Below are positions 1 through 12,591 of a stretch of 64,000 bases of DNA, in pieces. Position 1 is the first letter of the stretch; each line of letters opens with the position of its first letter. Position numbers and translations under genes: made by a program. The DNA lies in assembly GCA_003255065.1 (NCBI GenBank), contig QAOA01000967.1, forward strand, positions 539,114-603,113. The letters run 5' to 3'. The stretch is from Cercis canadensis (lineage: Eukaryota > Streptophyta > Magnoliopsida > Fabales > Fabaceae). The notes beneath the pieces were generated by a model. The model searched no databases and was not told the DNA's origin. It worked only from the letters and a program-made list of their open reading frames with translations.

Positions 1-731
1 GCTGGCGCCGGGCCGGCTTTCCAGGTCGGAATGGTAACTCGGAAGAACCGGTCCTTCCAACCTTTGGCCGATTCTTCCACCAGTTTCAGGAGCCCTAATC
101 CCCGCCGACCAGCTATGTACACAAACTCCTGGTCGGTATCCTTCACGTCCTTTAATGTAAAAAAATAAAAAAATACCTCTACCCTACTCTCCACCGACAA
201 CAATTCACACATTCTCTGGAATGCCCGAAGAAAACCCCAGCCGTTTACATGGAGCTGGGACGGAGCAGCATTCACCTTCCTAAAAAATTCCATTTCAAAG
301 TCGGAGAGCGGCAACTCTGCTCCGGCCCTCTCCATATAAGCCGCACTAAAGGTAAAGAAATCGTTTTTGGGGCAATTTTCGCACACAGGCGCATCTCTCG
401 GACATGCTTTAACGTCGTAACTACTACGACCCCAATCAATTTCATGGTTATAATATTTAAATTCCCTCACAAATTTTGAGCGAAGCACTGAAAATATGTT
501 CCTAACCCTCTCATGAACAAATGAGGGAATAGAAGGTCGAATAAAAGAAATCTCTAAACTACTACCACTGGAACTCGCCTCCTCTGCCCTACCTTGTTCC
601 CTGCCATCACTCGGTTCCCTTTCACTCACCACTTCCTTGTTGGCCTCTATCCCCCCATCAGAAGAAATCACTTCAATGTCCTCCAGGTAGTTCATCGGAT
701 CTTCACCATTCACAGAAGAATAACTCTCCAT
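1..731 (-). CDS. Antisense ORF of a Ty3/gypsy element (Transposase_28-like), partial
   Basis: Read on the minus strand, an uninterrupted frame starts at the ATG at 731-729 and stays open for 243 codons to the window edge. Residues about 140-175 (PLSDFEMEFF, then APSQLHVNGWGFLRAF, then a VFFYFF stretch) resemble the plant domain Pfam calls 'putative gypsy type transposon' (Transposase_28). The first about 70 residues are acidic and Ser/Glu-rich. A TATAAATAG box on the same strand (915-923) lies about 185 bp upstream. The frame runs opposite to the polypurine tract and LTR at 1266-1617, so it fits the antisense extra ORF described between pol and the 3' LTR in Tat-lineage elements. The alternative is the gag-side ORF of a separate minus-strand element. 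Function is unknown. The family call comes from recalled similarity; the open frame itself is certain. Confidence 0.7.
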   Translation of the reverse strand, partial: MESYSSVNGEDPMNYLEDIEVISSDGGIEANKEVVSEREPSDGREQGRAEEASSSGSSLEISFIRPSIPSFVHERVRNIFSVLRSKFVREFKYYNHEIDWGRSSYDVKACPRDAPVCENCPKNDFFTFSAAYMERAGAELPLSDFEMEFFRKVNAAPSQLHVNGWGFLRAFQRMCELLSVESRVEVFFYFFTLKDVKDTDQEFVYIAGRRGLGLLKLVEESAKGWKDRFFRVTIPTWKAGPAP

Positions 732-914
732 CTTACCACAGTCAGCTAAGAAGAAAGAAGACCTACGACCTAAGAGCGAGAAAGAGGCAAAAAATTACCT
801 TCAGAAAAAGGAGTATTCCGAGCTGAAAATCTTACAAGATTCCTTACTCCACACCGACCTAAGCACCAATTTCAGAAAATTCACCAAAAGAGTAGGCTGA
901 AGTTTTTCCAGCCC

Positions 915-923
915 CTATTTATA
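915..923 (-). promoter_or_regulatory. TATA box upstream of the antisense ORF
   Basis: The minus strand reads TATAAATAG within a GC-richer setting, about 185 bp before the ATG at 731. This position suits a promoter for the antisense ORF. It is a sequence match only. Confidence 0.45.
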
Positions 924-1265
924 GGATAACGAAGAGCAGATCCAACCGTCCAAGGACTCCTGATCTAACGGTGCTAAGAGAGCCGTAATCTAGCTCGGGA
1001 AGGCCAAACGTCACACCCAAGCCGGCCCTGACACCTAAAGCAGCCCAAAAGACCGCCGCAGCCGGAATGGTCATTAATACATCGTCTCTCGTAAGCGCCA
1101 CGTGGCAGTCACACCCAAAGCACCAAACGATCATCATGGCACGTGACGTAGTCATCAAAATTTCAAAAATTCGCGCCCTCATTTTTCCCACTCATCCCCA
1201 TCTCAGAAATGGATACCATTTGTGAATCCATAGCTCGGTCTCGATAGCACCGAGACCCGAGCTCC

Positions 1266-1278
1266 AAAGGGGGACAAG
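1266..1278 (+). other. Polypurine tract of a gypsy element
   Basis: AAAGGGGGACAAG lies directly before TGTAGATACCC, which looks like the start of an LTR. A purine run abutting TG is the usual primer site for plus-strand DNA synthesis in LTR retrotransposons. It sets the element's orientation as plus strand. Confidence 0.6.
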
Positions 1279-1617
1279 TGTAGATACCCAATATTTCGGC
1301 CCATATGACTTTAAGCCCATTATCACCAAGCCCATAACTGAATCCAATCCATAGATCCTTTAAACCTGGAAATCTCCTTATAAATAAGAGAAAACAAGAA
1401 GTAAAGAGGGGGCTTTCGAACAAGACAAAAAGGGATACATAAAACTCCCATTTCATACCCCTTCAGCATCAAGCTCGGGTATACATCCGACCTTGGTCAC
1501 TTATCTTTTCAAGTGGTCCCACTTGACCAACCTCTCTCCTTTGAACCAAAATCAGGCATCGTCAATATTCAATCAAACGCTCTTCACTCTCACAGAGTCA
1601 TACAAACCAACGGAACA
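1279..1617 (+). mobile_element. Probable 3' LTR of a Ty3/gypsy element
   Basis: The segment starts TGTAGATACCCAATATTT right after the polypurine tract and has an internal TATA box (TTATAAATAAG, about 1378). It can be ended at ...CGGAACA (1617), giving TG..CA ends and about 340 bp. The 5' LTR is outside the window, so the 3' boundary cannot be confirmed by comparison and might lie up to about 100 bp further on. The pyruvate kinase leader follows at once. Confidence 0.5.
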
Positions 1618-1768
1618 TGTGCTGCGTTTCGTGCGGTAATTGGTAAACCTTCGCGGGTTAGGTGCGGGCTTTCTTTCAAAGCTGAACAAAGTGCGGTGTT
1701 GGTGTAGCTCTTAGACGCGCAGGTAGCGACTTTCAAATATCTATAATCATTTCGCATTTACTCAAAGG

Positions 1769-2262
1769 GTGAGTGACAGTGATTTTTTTGTCTTTTTTTT
1801 TTTTTGGTTCGGTAGCTTTTCTTCTTTCTCATCTTCTTATCACTCTTCTCTGTCTAGCTGCGAAATTTATCTCCTTTTTGAATTCTCTGTTCTGAAATTT
1901 GCACTGGTACTGTATTTGCTTTAGTTTTTCTATTTTATTTTTATCTGGGTTTTTGTTCCGTTTTGGTTTTGTTTTTTTTATTTACTTTCTTCGGTGAGTA
2001 GGCGATTTTCTTATTCCTAGTCTTCTACTTCCCTGTTTGGTTATTGAAAAATTTACGGATAAAACTCGATTTATTTGATCCATTTTTATCTGCTTGGCTC
2101 AGTCTATGTGCGGTCAATTTAGTTGAGTTCAGGTATTAGATATGTTTCCTCTTCATTTCTTAGCTGCCAAACAGTGAGTGATTTGCAGTTATTTACATCT
2201 GGGGTTACTTGTTTGTTTTCCTTGATGAGGTTGGTTGCTAATTCATTTTAAAATTTGTGTAG
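1769..2262 (+). other. Probable 5' UTR intron of the pyruvate kinase gene
   Basis: A strong donor (AAAGG then GTGAGT) at 1769 and an acceptor (TTTGTGTAG) ending at 2262 would leave a leader exon of roughly 100-150 nt and place the ATG 22 nt into the next exon. The intervening sequence is T-rich like other introns here. Another GTGAGT near 1993 is a possible alternative donor. Confidence 0.5.
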
Positions 2263-2284
2263 AAATTATACTAAGTAAGCAAGA

Positions 2285-5200
2285 ATGTCGAACATAGAGA
2301 TTGAGGGGATCTTGAATGAGGTGCCAGATGATGCGCGTGTTCCAAAGACTAAGATTGTCTGTACTCTGGGTCCTGCTTCTCGATCTGTGGAAATGACTGA
2401 GAAGCTTCTCAGGGCTGGGATGAATGTTGCTCGTTTCAATTTTTCTCATGGCACGCACGAGTATCATCAGGAGACTTTGAACAATCTCAGGATCGCCATG
2501 CAGAACACTGGAATACTCTGTGCTGTCATGCTTGACACAAAGGTCAGCTTTCCTTAAAGTCTCTCTCCCTTTTGACAACATTTTAATTTTTGATTCATGC
2601 TCTCTACGATTCAATTGGTTTTGTTACTGGGGTTTGTATCATTCTTGTAATTAACTCATCGTTTAGCTCCTCATAATTAAGCCAAGCCCCATTAACCTTA
2701 ACCATGAATTCTCAAGAAACCCATATACATTGTACATAGGTTGCCTGAAATCACTTAATTATGTTGGTTTATAACATAATTCCCTTGAAACTCACATATG
2801 TGCATATAGATATATTTATAACATGCGTACTTATGAAGTATTTTTCTCTAGTGTTTCCACACCTCCCTTCCCCCCCCCCCCAAAAAAAAAAAAAGTTCCC
2901 TCTTTTAAACAAATGCTGAAGCAATCTGGTATGGTATGCCAGAATATGTAATTAGAATCATGAAGAACTCTTCCTGTATTGCTTCACTCCTCAGGTAAAA
3001 CTATAAACTATTTGTGAGAAGTGTGCTTAACCACTTTGCATAGTTTCAGTAATTGGTAATCTAAAACTTTGCATAGTGTGCTTTCCAGTTCCTTCCATTA
3101 TTATTTATGCTGAAGTGAGTGATGAAATGCCTTTCCGTGGAGCTCTGAGCTGTCAGTATCATAACCCATGCGTGTTTTCCGTTTAGTAGGTGCATATCTA
3201 TGAAGGTCTGAATTTTCTCTTTGAAATATGTGTACTTAAAATGGCTCCTGGCTGGAGTTAACCCACTTATGTTACAATCCACTTAAACCCTGAAATATGC
3301 TCAAAGGAAAGCCATTTACATCTAAGATACTGTGTTATTCCTTAGTTTGGTACTTTGGTTCGAAACAAAAAGTTGTTATAACCAAAGGAGCAAATGGCAA
3401 TATGATTTTAAATTGTGTTTCTTTTCTCTTCTTACTTGTCCTGTAGTTTTCCAATGTCTACATGCGGCTACATAGCTATGTAGATACAAATTGAAATTGC
3501 TTTTGAGTTCACTTCAATAACCGTTCTATTGTTCTTGGGTGGAGTGGAACGATCAGATTTTGCTATTACATTTACTTCAGGATTGTGTATTTTCATGGTT
3601 TTATTATGTTGCTGTGGTCAGGGGCATTTAGTGGGCCTCAATCAAGAAATATTCAACCAGTATAGACTAATTTACTGGGCATTATTTCCTAGAGTTTACA
3701 AATATCCTCTTGTTTGAGGAGGATATCTTATCCCTTTCATTGTACTTTCCTGTTTCTTTTCTATTACTAATTTTCCTTTTGCAGGGCCCTGAGATTCGGA
3801 CTGGTTTTCTAAAGGATGGAAAACCTATTCAACTTAAAGAAGGGCAGGAAATCACAATAAGTACTGATTACAGCATCAAGGGGGACCAGGAAACGATATC
3901 AATGAGCTACAAGAAGCTGCCTGTTGACTTGAAGCCTGGAAATACCATCTTGTGTTCTGATGGAACAATCACCCTCACTGTCTTATCTTGTGACCCTGGT
4001 GCCGGTGCTGTCAGATGTCGTTGTGAAAACACTGCAATGCTGGGTGAGAGAAAAAATGTTAATCTTCCTGGGGTGGTCGTGGATCTTCCCACTCTTACTG
4101 AAAAGGACAAGGAAGATATTCTCGGATGGGGTGTCCCTAACAACATCGATATGATTGCTCTTTCATTTGTGCGGAAGGGTTCAGATCTTGTTAATGTCCG
4201 TAAGGTTCTAGGTCCACATGCAAAGCATATTCAGTTAATGTCAAAGGTATTTTCTTGCATTCTTTATGCAGAACACTGAAGGTGTTTTTATTAGTAATGA
4301 CTTATTTTTCACTTGTATGTGGTTGCTCTAAGAAGGACTGGTTCTTTTCCTCTCCATACATAAGTTTCCCACTGATATCGTAACATTATTTTTGTTATGT
4401 GCTGTCGAAGTGAAATTTATATTGGTTTAGTCATTGAAGGTCCAATCTCAGAAGTGGGAGCTCCCAAGTTTTGGTCGCTTTCCCAAAACCATCATTGATA
4501 TCTTCCAATGGGAAAAGGGAAGAGAATTTTATGTCCTTGTCTAGTTTGTTGTCTCCTAGACATATTGCAGGTGTCTCATATGTCTCTCCTTTTTGAGAGA
4601 TATCATGCTTGTTTGTGCAACACAAGGGATTACTTGTCTGTATGCTTGTCTTCCACATTGTGAAGATTTCATTTTTTTTTTTTTCCAGTTGTTTTGTCTT
4701 TGTTAATTAGAAATTCTGACCTTCTTTTTAACGATTTTTTGATATGCCAAGGTTGAGAACCAGGAGGGGGTTATGAATTTTGATGACATCTTGCGTGAGA
4801 CTGATGCATTCATGGTGGCACGTGGTGATCTTGGAATGGAGATTCCCGTTGAAAAGATTTTTCTGGCACAGAAAATGATGATATACAAGTGTAATCTTGT
4901 AGGCAAACCTGTGGTCACTGCTACCCAGATGCTTGAATCTATGATTAAATCTCCCAGGCCAACCCGTGCTGAAGCAACTGATGTTGCTAATGCAGTTCTT
5001 GATGGAACAGATTGTGTCATGCTTAGTGGTGAAAGTGCAGCTGGAGCTTACCCAGAAATTGCTGTGAAAATCATGCGTCGAATTTGTATTGAAGCAGAAT
5101 CATCCCTTGACTACGGTGCTATCTTCAAAGAGATGATAAGGTCTACTCCTTTGCCAATGAGTCCATTGGAAAGCCTTGCATCATCTGCTGTCCGTACAGC

Positions 5201-5564
5201 TAACAAGGCCAAAGCAAAGCTCATTGTTGTGCTGACTCGTGGTGGGAGTACAGCCAAGTTGGTTGCCAAGTATAGGCCAGCGGTACCAGTCTTGTCAGTT
5301 GTAGTTCCAGTTTTGACAACAGACTCATTTGATTGGACCTGCACTGATGAGACACCAGCAAGGCATAGCTTAATATACAGGGGCTTGATTCCTTTATTGG
5401 CTGAGGGATCTGCAAAAGCTACTGATGCCGAATCCACAGAAGTGATTCTCGAAGCTGCTCTCAAGTCAGCAACAGAAAAGGGCCTTTGCAAGCCTGGTGA
5501 TGCAGTTGTTGCCCTTCATCGTATTGGAGTTGCCTCTGTTATAAAGATCTGCTTAGTGAAATGA
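2285..5564 (+). CDS. Cytosolic pyruvate kinase, 510 aa, three coding exons
   Basis: The enzyme converts phosphoenolpyruvate and ADP to pyruvate and ATP, the last step of glycolysis, in the cytosol. Coding exons are 2285-2542, 3785-4246 and 4752-5564, all joined in phase 0 at GT..AG sites. Exon 1 carries the N-terminal PK signature (KTKIVCTLGPASR, ARFNFSHG). Exon 2 holds GPEIRTGF, the B domain and DIDMIALSFVR. Exon 3 begins with the rest of the active-site signature (K at the end of exon 2, then VENQEG) and has MVARGDLG, ATQMLESM and PTRAEATDVANAVLDGTD. The C-terminal regulatory domain ends at the TGA at 5562. There is no transit peptide, and 510 aa is the usual length of the plant cytosolic form. 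No frameshift or missing residue is visible. A gypsy LTR sits just upstream, close to where the promoter should be. Confidence 0.96.
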
Positions 5565-7240
5565 TGCGGGATATGCAGAATGAGTTGCTCCTGTATAGGC
5601 AGTAACTGATGCAGAGTTATATTTTGGGTGTTATCCTTTTTAAAACGTGCTGTTTGACCTTCATAAAACTGAAGATTAAGCTATTATTGTAGCTTTAAAT
5701 TCAGCTGCTTCTGGGATTCTCTGTTAATATTGAGGAAAACTTTTTGTTTCAGCCTGGTATGAAAAAATAATAATCCGTGTTCCCCCTTTGTAATTTGGGA
5801 TATGATATGATTGGTTTTGTTGATGTGCTCGTACCATTCTTTAGGAAAGGTTGTGCTGTAAGGACTAACTAATTAGTAAAAAGGGTAATCACTATAGTTT
5901 TGCAGTTGAAATGACCTTCAAAGTAGAGCACTGCAGAAATAAACACAGCTGCGAGTCATGGTAAAGTCTAAAGACAATATCTGAGTCATTAATGTAAAGA
6001 GCAATAGAGGTGCAAACTTCTTGGGCGTTTTATTTCACGAGAACCACTCGGATAACCTTCAAATGTGGTTGTGTTTCCTTAGTGATAGTGGCGTTCCTCT
6101 GCTTACTCTCTTACATAACCAGACTAACCATTGCTGTTGATAGAGGACTCTTAGACTCGCCGTGAATGGCCTTTGAGCCTCTAGATTAACGAACTAGTTG
6201 CATACCCATGCAATGTACGGATAACTAAATGATGCAAGATGAGCTGTCTTTAAGAAAGTCCAAGTTTAAATTATTATTCGGTTTAATTATTAGCCTAAAT
6301 GTGAACTCACTTGAAGAAATACAAGGTCTAGTGCAAGCATTGGTATAAGCTCAAGTTTTGTTGATCAAGGCGTTTGAAATTTTAGAATATGGCCCAACTT
6401 TCATTGAAGAATTGGGCATGCAAACTAAGCCCAACTTTGGCATGTGAGTAGGCATTGAATCTAGAATCAACCAATTTTTAATTTTCTAAAATAAGTTATG
6501 ATATTTTTTTTAGTTGCTAGTCAAAGTCAACATTAAATAAGTAGCTAAAAATAGACTTTTGAAACTTGTTCTGTTTGCCTAGAATAATGTAATATTTTTA
6601 TTTATATTATTTTCTATGTTTGGAGGGTTGTTCCATGACTAGTTTATATTCTCATCGATGTAAATATTCAAGAGGAGACTTTTTCAGATTATTAAAAGTA
6701 AAGACCTGTATGGTTGTTTCTTTCTAAGTTTTGTATTTGGTGGATTCCTTGAACGGTGAACTTGTTTTGAACTCTTATATTTAAGGTGGTGAGTTCTTAT
6801 CCTTATCTTTAAGATAACGTTATAATTGGCAAAAGTGTATTCTTGATGTCAATTTGCCTTATTTTAGAGATATACAAATTACAATACATTTTTTGTTTAG
6901 TCAAGTAATTATTTCCAATTATTTTTTTTCTTAACTGGTTGGCATATATTCAAGATTTAATTAAAGATTATGTATTGACTCAATTTGTTTTTTAAAAAAA
7001 TACTAAAGTTACGATATCTTATAAACGCATCAATTATTGCAAGAGGTGTGCTTAATCAAACAATGAACCGATAACATCCTAAATAACAAAAAACCTCGGA
7101 GTCAAGTAGAGTGAGAAAAGTGATACTGATCTATGATTTTTGTTTTTCTTTATGTCAGAACCGTTCCTACACAAAACCAGTAAGTAACAAGAAGAAAAAC
7201 ATGCACAGTAATAGACTCGAGTATTTCTTTGGTTTCCCCT
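5565..7240. other. Pyruvate kinase 3' UTR and AT-rich intergenic DNA
   Basis: The first about 250 bp after the stop look like a 3' UTR, T-rich with AATAAT-type signals near 5766. The rest, to about 7240, is AT-rich with no coding similarity or clear repeat that I can recognise. Confidence 0.5.
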
Positions 7241-7613
7241 AACCCTCTTCGCTCTCTCCCCAATTCTGACGATTCCCTTACTTGCCCACCACCTTAATAC
7301 CAAACCGGCGCCGCTGCCGCTCTCTTCACTTTCCTCCCCGATCCCTTTTCCTATTCAGCTTCATTGACTGAGGTATGGGATCCACTTCTCTTGGTATTTG
7401 AGTTCTTAATTAAGTGGTTTCTTTCCCTCATTTGCCAGCATAGTTACCTGCAAATTCAAATTTGGAATACTCTGTTAATTGCTTTAATTTTTTCAAACAA
7501 TAATTGGTTTTTCATCTGTCGTAATTACCAAAACGCCTAGTTATTTGTTATTCGGAACGAACAAACCTGTAGGCTGTAGTTGGACTCCGGCGCTAAGCAG
7601 TGAGGGAGAAAGT

Positions 7614-10600
7614 ATGGATAAGGGAAAGGCTGTGATGGGAGGTGTCGGACGAAGATGGGCCGTTGACTTCACTGACAATTCTACATCTCCTTCTTCTCGC
7701 GATATTCCTGATCCTCTTGGTTTCTCTCGCGCCTCCCTCGACCAGGTTTTATTCCTCTGCTCCTCTCTCTCTCTCTCTCTCTCTTTTTTTTTTTTTGGGT
7801 TCTTTTTCGTGATGCTTGTTTGAAATCAATTTTGTTTTTATAATTTTTCACAAAAAAATTATATTTTGTAGGACGATTCATCTCTAAGTCGCCAAAAGAA
7901 GGATGCGGAATCCAATTGGAAATCTCAGGTAAACTTATTTTCTAATTATTTTGATTTTTGTAAGTCTCATCATTCTCGACTTATTATGAATTAACTTCCC
8001 ATCTAAAGTTTTTTATCCAATGTAGAAGTTTATAACTTTAAATCCTAAACGTTGTTTTCGAAGAACCATAACCTTACTGTATGTAGAGAAACTGTTCTTT
8101 TGTTTTTTTGGGGGATGGGGGTGGGGAGAGAGCTCTTTTTGGTACTGAATTCAATATTTTCCAATGCCCGGTTTAGAGTTGTAATTCTCTAGTTGGATAC
8201 AATATGCCTTTTAAGGTATTTCATACGTGAATTCACTGCGAAGAGTTTAGTCTTTGTAATTATCTCTGTTTATCGTTCTTGAGAGTCAGATTGATGTGGG
8301 ATCAGGATGATGCATGCTTATATGAGAAGGCACGCTACATGCCTTCATAATTTTGTTGCTATGTTTAGTGAAATGTTCGTATAGCACCAAGAAAGGCTGC
8401 TGAATGAAGTTATAAAATTGAACAGAGGATTCTGTTGACAGTAATAGCTTGATGTGTGACCCCAAAAAGGCAGTGTATTTGTGTTGCACTTAAGATCAAT
8501 CAATAAGATTATGAAAGGAGTTGAACCAAATATGGAGGTGGCTGAGTGAGATAAGTGAGAATGCAAAATGTTGTGCTCTATTTTGATCTTGAGTATAAAA
8601 CATATAACCCATGCTGTGAACTGTTGATGCCCAATCTTAGATGGTTAGATTGTTATGTTCGTATTTCTAGTCCTGCATACTGGATCTAAATTTTTTTATA
8701 TTTTCCAAACAGAAAGCTTGGGAAGTGGCACAGGCCCCTTTCAAGAACTTGTTAATGATGGGCTTCATGATGTGGATGGCTGGAAGTACGGTTCATTTGT
8801 TTAGCATTGGTATTACCTTTTCAGCTCTTTGGCAGCCAATAAGTGCATTACAAGGAGTTGGAAAGGGTAAGTTGATTTCTAATTCTTTTGTCTGCAACTT
8901 TTTAAGTGGTTCTCCCCTGAGCGTATGATTATTCTATATTTAGCTGTCTGTCTGGAGGAAAATAATAAAACACATGGGAATACGTTTTAGAATTCTTAAG
9001 CAATTTTAACTTTGTCCAAGTATTGGTTTGTTTTTAAATTTTTAGGTCCAATTGTATATTGGAGTGGTTTATAAATATCATCAATTAAATACAAAAATTG
9101 ATGTCCAAAGGGAAGAAGAGCAGCTGTTCTTTGTTTTATTCTTGAAAATATTTGATTCTGATGATTATGCCATAATTACCCTTTTAATTTCCCTTTCTTA
9201 TGCATGCTGCTAATTATTTATAGAAAACTTGCATATCATATTGCCATTGTCACTATCATCTCCTTTGAGCCAAGAAATATTTGTTAGCTCCAAACCAGTG
9301 CCACTGTACTCCATAGACTTGATGTCTAGAGCTAATGGGTCAAGTTATGGCTGGAAATAATGATAATTTTTTTTTATATAATTGACCTTTTAATCCTAGT
9401 TCTGACCCTCTTTTAATCTGTAATAAGAGTGTGAGCTGTTATTGTACTGGTGCCTTATTTCCAGATCAGCTTATTTCTACTCCATTTTGCATCTTCCTTT
9501 TATGGTCTTACTTCTGGAATAGCTGGACATTTTATGGCCAGATATGACTGTTGTTTTGAGGCATGGAAGGAGTTTTATTGAGCATCTGCTGTAACGCACT
9601 TACTTCCAGAGAGTTACTTGATATCTGGCACTCAAACTTCCATTTTTGGTCTATTTGCACTTACACAAGATAGTCTAGTTGTGAATGAAATGTGTTGTAT
9701 TTTTTTTTTTTTTTTCAGCCTTCTGATTATTCTCATTTATGCTTTGTGCGAAACTTCTGCTGGCTGACTTTGACGTGTTCCAAGTTCATTAATGCTTTTT
9801 GTTGGTTTATTGCAGTTTTTGAGCCTTACAAAGACAGTAAAGTTGAGCTTCTTGGGCCAAAGTTGCTCTTCATAGCCCTTAATTTGGGGGGCTTGGCATT
9901 AGGTGTTTGGAAAGTAATATACACAATCATTGTGCTTTAGAATTCTCATCAACTCATAATTTAAATTAATGTATGTACCACCTACATTTCTTCTTGATTG
10001 ATATGTGAATATCCTGACCTGCAGCTTAACACATTGGGGCTTCTTCCTACACATGCTTCAGATTGGGTTTCATCTCTACCACCTGCTCAGGTTTGATTCT
10101 TGTTCTTGATAAAGTTAACTGTATGTTATTTCTATTTTAAGTGGTTTTGGAATATTCGAGCGATCCAAAATGAAAGCATAAGAGTTAAAAAACATTTTTG
10201 GCTACTAGTGCATTTTTAGCAGGATGTTGTTGTCCGTGATATAGTGCATATCTATATATCTCAAGGGTTTTCTGTTCTGTTGGGAACATGAATTTTAAGT
10301 AGCAATTCTATTCCTTTGAATCCATATTTCTTGAGAAGCTGTAATTCCTTTCTTAATTAATTTATTTATATTTTGATAAAATATCTTTTTTAATTTATTG
10401 TCACATCCTTCCATGGTAAACCCAATTTGAAGTACTCTGCATTATCTTGGTGACATCATCTATCTTCTTGATTTTATTGCTGCTTGTTCTTAAATTTTAT
10501 TAACTATAAATATGTTAGTCCCTTTCATATTTTCTATTCAACGAGCTGGGAAACCCTCCTGAGATATGCCTTGATGTTCAGTACCTGTAAACAGTCTTGT

Positions 10601-11154
10601 CCATATCTTGGTGTATCTTTTTTCTTATTTCTCAAATTTAGCATTGTACATCCTTTTTCTAGTGCCTCAATGTTTCGTGTTGGATAATTATAAATTTGAT
10701 ATTGTTTGCTCATCAATAAGACATTTATCCATGATCAGTATTCTATATCTAGATCAAAATGGTGTTAGGAAGTAGCAAAGTAATGCTTGTAAGATAAATT
10801 AATGTGTTAAATATCAGAGTAATTATAGAAGAACTACAGTGAACTATGTGGAGTATTAAAGAAAGGTATGATAAATAGGTTGTGCAATGCTGTTAGATTC
10901 AAGTTGGTACACACATGCATGCTTGAGGTTTACTTTGTCAACTAGATAATATGATTGGTTTTCCAGTTACGGACTTAATTGTTGATACTGAAAATATAAC
11001 CATAACTAGTTGCAAAATAACCAACTGTTTTCCCCCCATCTGATGACTAAATGAATGGTTGTCTCATTTTCATGATTATGATGCTGAAAATATATACCTT
11101 GTTTGTTATCTTCAGGAGGTGGAGTACTCAGGTGGCGGTATTAATTTGCATTGA
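7614..11154 (+). CDS. EMC4: ER membrane protein complex subunit 4 (EMC4/TMEM85), 181 aa
   Basis: EMC4 is a subunit of the ER membrane complex that inserts and helps fold membrane proteins. Exons are 7614-7745, 7872-7928, 8713-8866, 9816-9913, 10025-10090 and 11116-11154; the exon 3/4 junction splits a Val codon, and the spliced frame is open for 181 aa. The N-terminus is hydrophilic (GRRWAVDFTDNS, DPLGFSRASLDQ). Exon 3 encodes the first membrane helix (FKNLLMMGFMMWMAGSTVHLFSIG, cited by its ends), and exon 4 a second one (LLGPKLLFIALNLGGLALGVWK region). The tail ends GGGINLH. Length and motifs match plant members (DUF1077). The start is the first ATG of this frame giving the conserved MDKGKAVMGG-type N-terminus. 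A 5' UTR intron is likely (donor GTATGG at 7373, acceptor near 7571 or 7600). A CT-repeat lies in intron 1. Confidence 0.94.
7760..7797 (+). repeat. (CT)n plus poly-T microsatellite in EMC4 intron 1
   Basis: A run of CT dinucleotides followed by about 12 T lies just inside intron 1. It is a simple repeat and a likely marker site; nothing suggests a function. Confidence 0.8.
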
Positions 11155-12591
11155 TGTGCAAGTTCTTTCGAGGTATGGTATTGCCTTTGAAGGAAATTTA
11201 AATGAAGCGGGATAAGGATTCACTGCTTACGGGTGATTAGCATGTTACTAATAATGATGAGCGTTATGGACCATGCAAGGCAAGGATTTGTTGTAACCAA
11301 TTCTTGTGCTCTCCAAGATTCCATTGGGTTTTTAGCAGACTGGAGGTGCTCTGGATAATTAAGAAATTTTGTTTTATTTAGATTTACAAAACATTAAGAT
11401 GTTACTGATGGTTACTGTTTTATTTTCATAATGTATTAAAAAAATCCGATTTGTGCACATTTTTGGGGGGAGGACTTTCGCTTAAGTTGATTCAACATTC
11501 AGTTCTCTATGTATGTGCCAATGATGATGTGTATGCCCGTGTTTTTAAGCATGTATGATGCCTGGCTTATAACCCATCCTTTCCCTTCAACTTCCATTTT
11601 AATTCCCAAACAAGGGAGTTTTACTCGTTTCCTTACTTAAACTTCCAAAGAAGAAGAATGTAATTTCCATTCCTTCCCTTACCTTAACTTACTTTCCTTT
11701 TTCTATATGAACTATTCTATTCCATTCAAACTCTCAAACGTAACCTTAATAAAATAATTTTAGAAGTTTTGAGAAGCTAGAGTAGAAAGGTCTTGCTTCA
11801 GTGTGATTCAAAGGCTCTTATATACAATGTCTCTTAGCAGGTAATCCTATATTTACCGGCTATAGGTACTGGCTCTCAACTCCTTCACCAGATCCATAGA
11901 ATGCGCAATTTTGCCATGTTTATAGACTATAGAGAAGTAAAGAGGTATCCTAATTGACTAGCCAAATTTGGTTGTGATTCAACCTCGGCTTCCATGCCAA
12001 CTCCTCCTCCAGGCCTTTAGCGATTCTTAGTCTTGGTGGTATTTCAGGGGCCTCTTTTCTTCACTATGTGCTAATATAGTTTTCCTTTTTCAGCTCATAC
12101 ACACCCCTCCCCCGGTTTTATTGTTTTGTATTTTAGTAACACTCGATCACATGTCATTTGGTTATACCTTGTTGTTTTACAAAAACAAAAGTTTTGTGAA
12201 GCTGATTTAAACATATGAAAGAATTATATAAATATATATTGTGTAATTCAAACTTTTTGCACTTATATGAAAAAAATGAATAATTATTCTTAAGTTTCAA
12301 TATTCGAAAAAAGAGATCAAGAAGTTTCCAAGGCACCTCTTTTTCAAACATATGTATGTTGTGCAATGACAAAAGTAACATTTGATACTATCAGTTATTC
12401 TATTTATATATGAACATTATAATTATTTAGTGTCCAAGAAAATTTTAGTCATATCATTGTCTATGATTGACACTTTTTAGAAACTTCTTACTTCTTTAGT
12501 CATTTTATCCCATGTGTCTAGTACTTCCTTAAAAAGCACATGTTCTTATTCTTATCTCTCAAATATTGAAATTTAAGAATAATTATTAAAA
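11155..12591. other. EMC4 3' UTR and non-coding intergenic DNA
   Basis: The sequence to about 11450 is probably the EMC4 3' UTR. The remainder is AT-rich with no recognised gene. It ends at the target-site duplication of the element at 12592. Confidence 0.45.
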
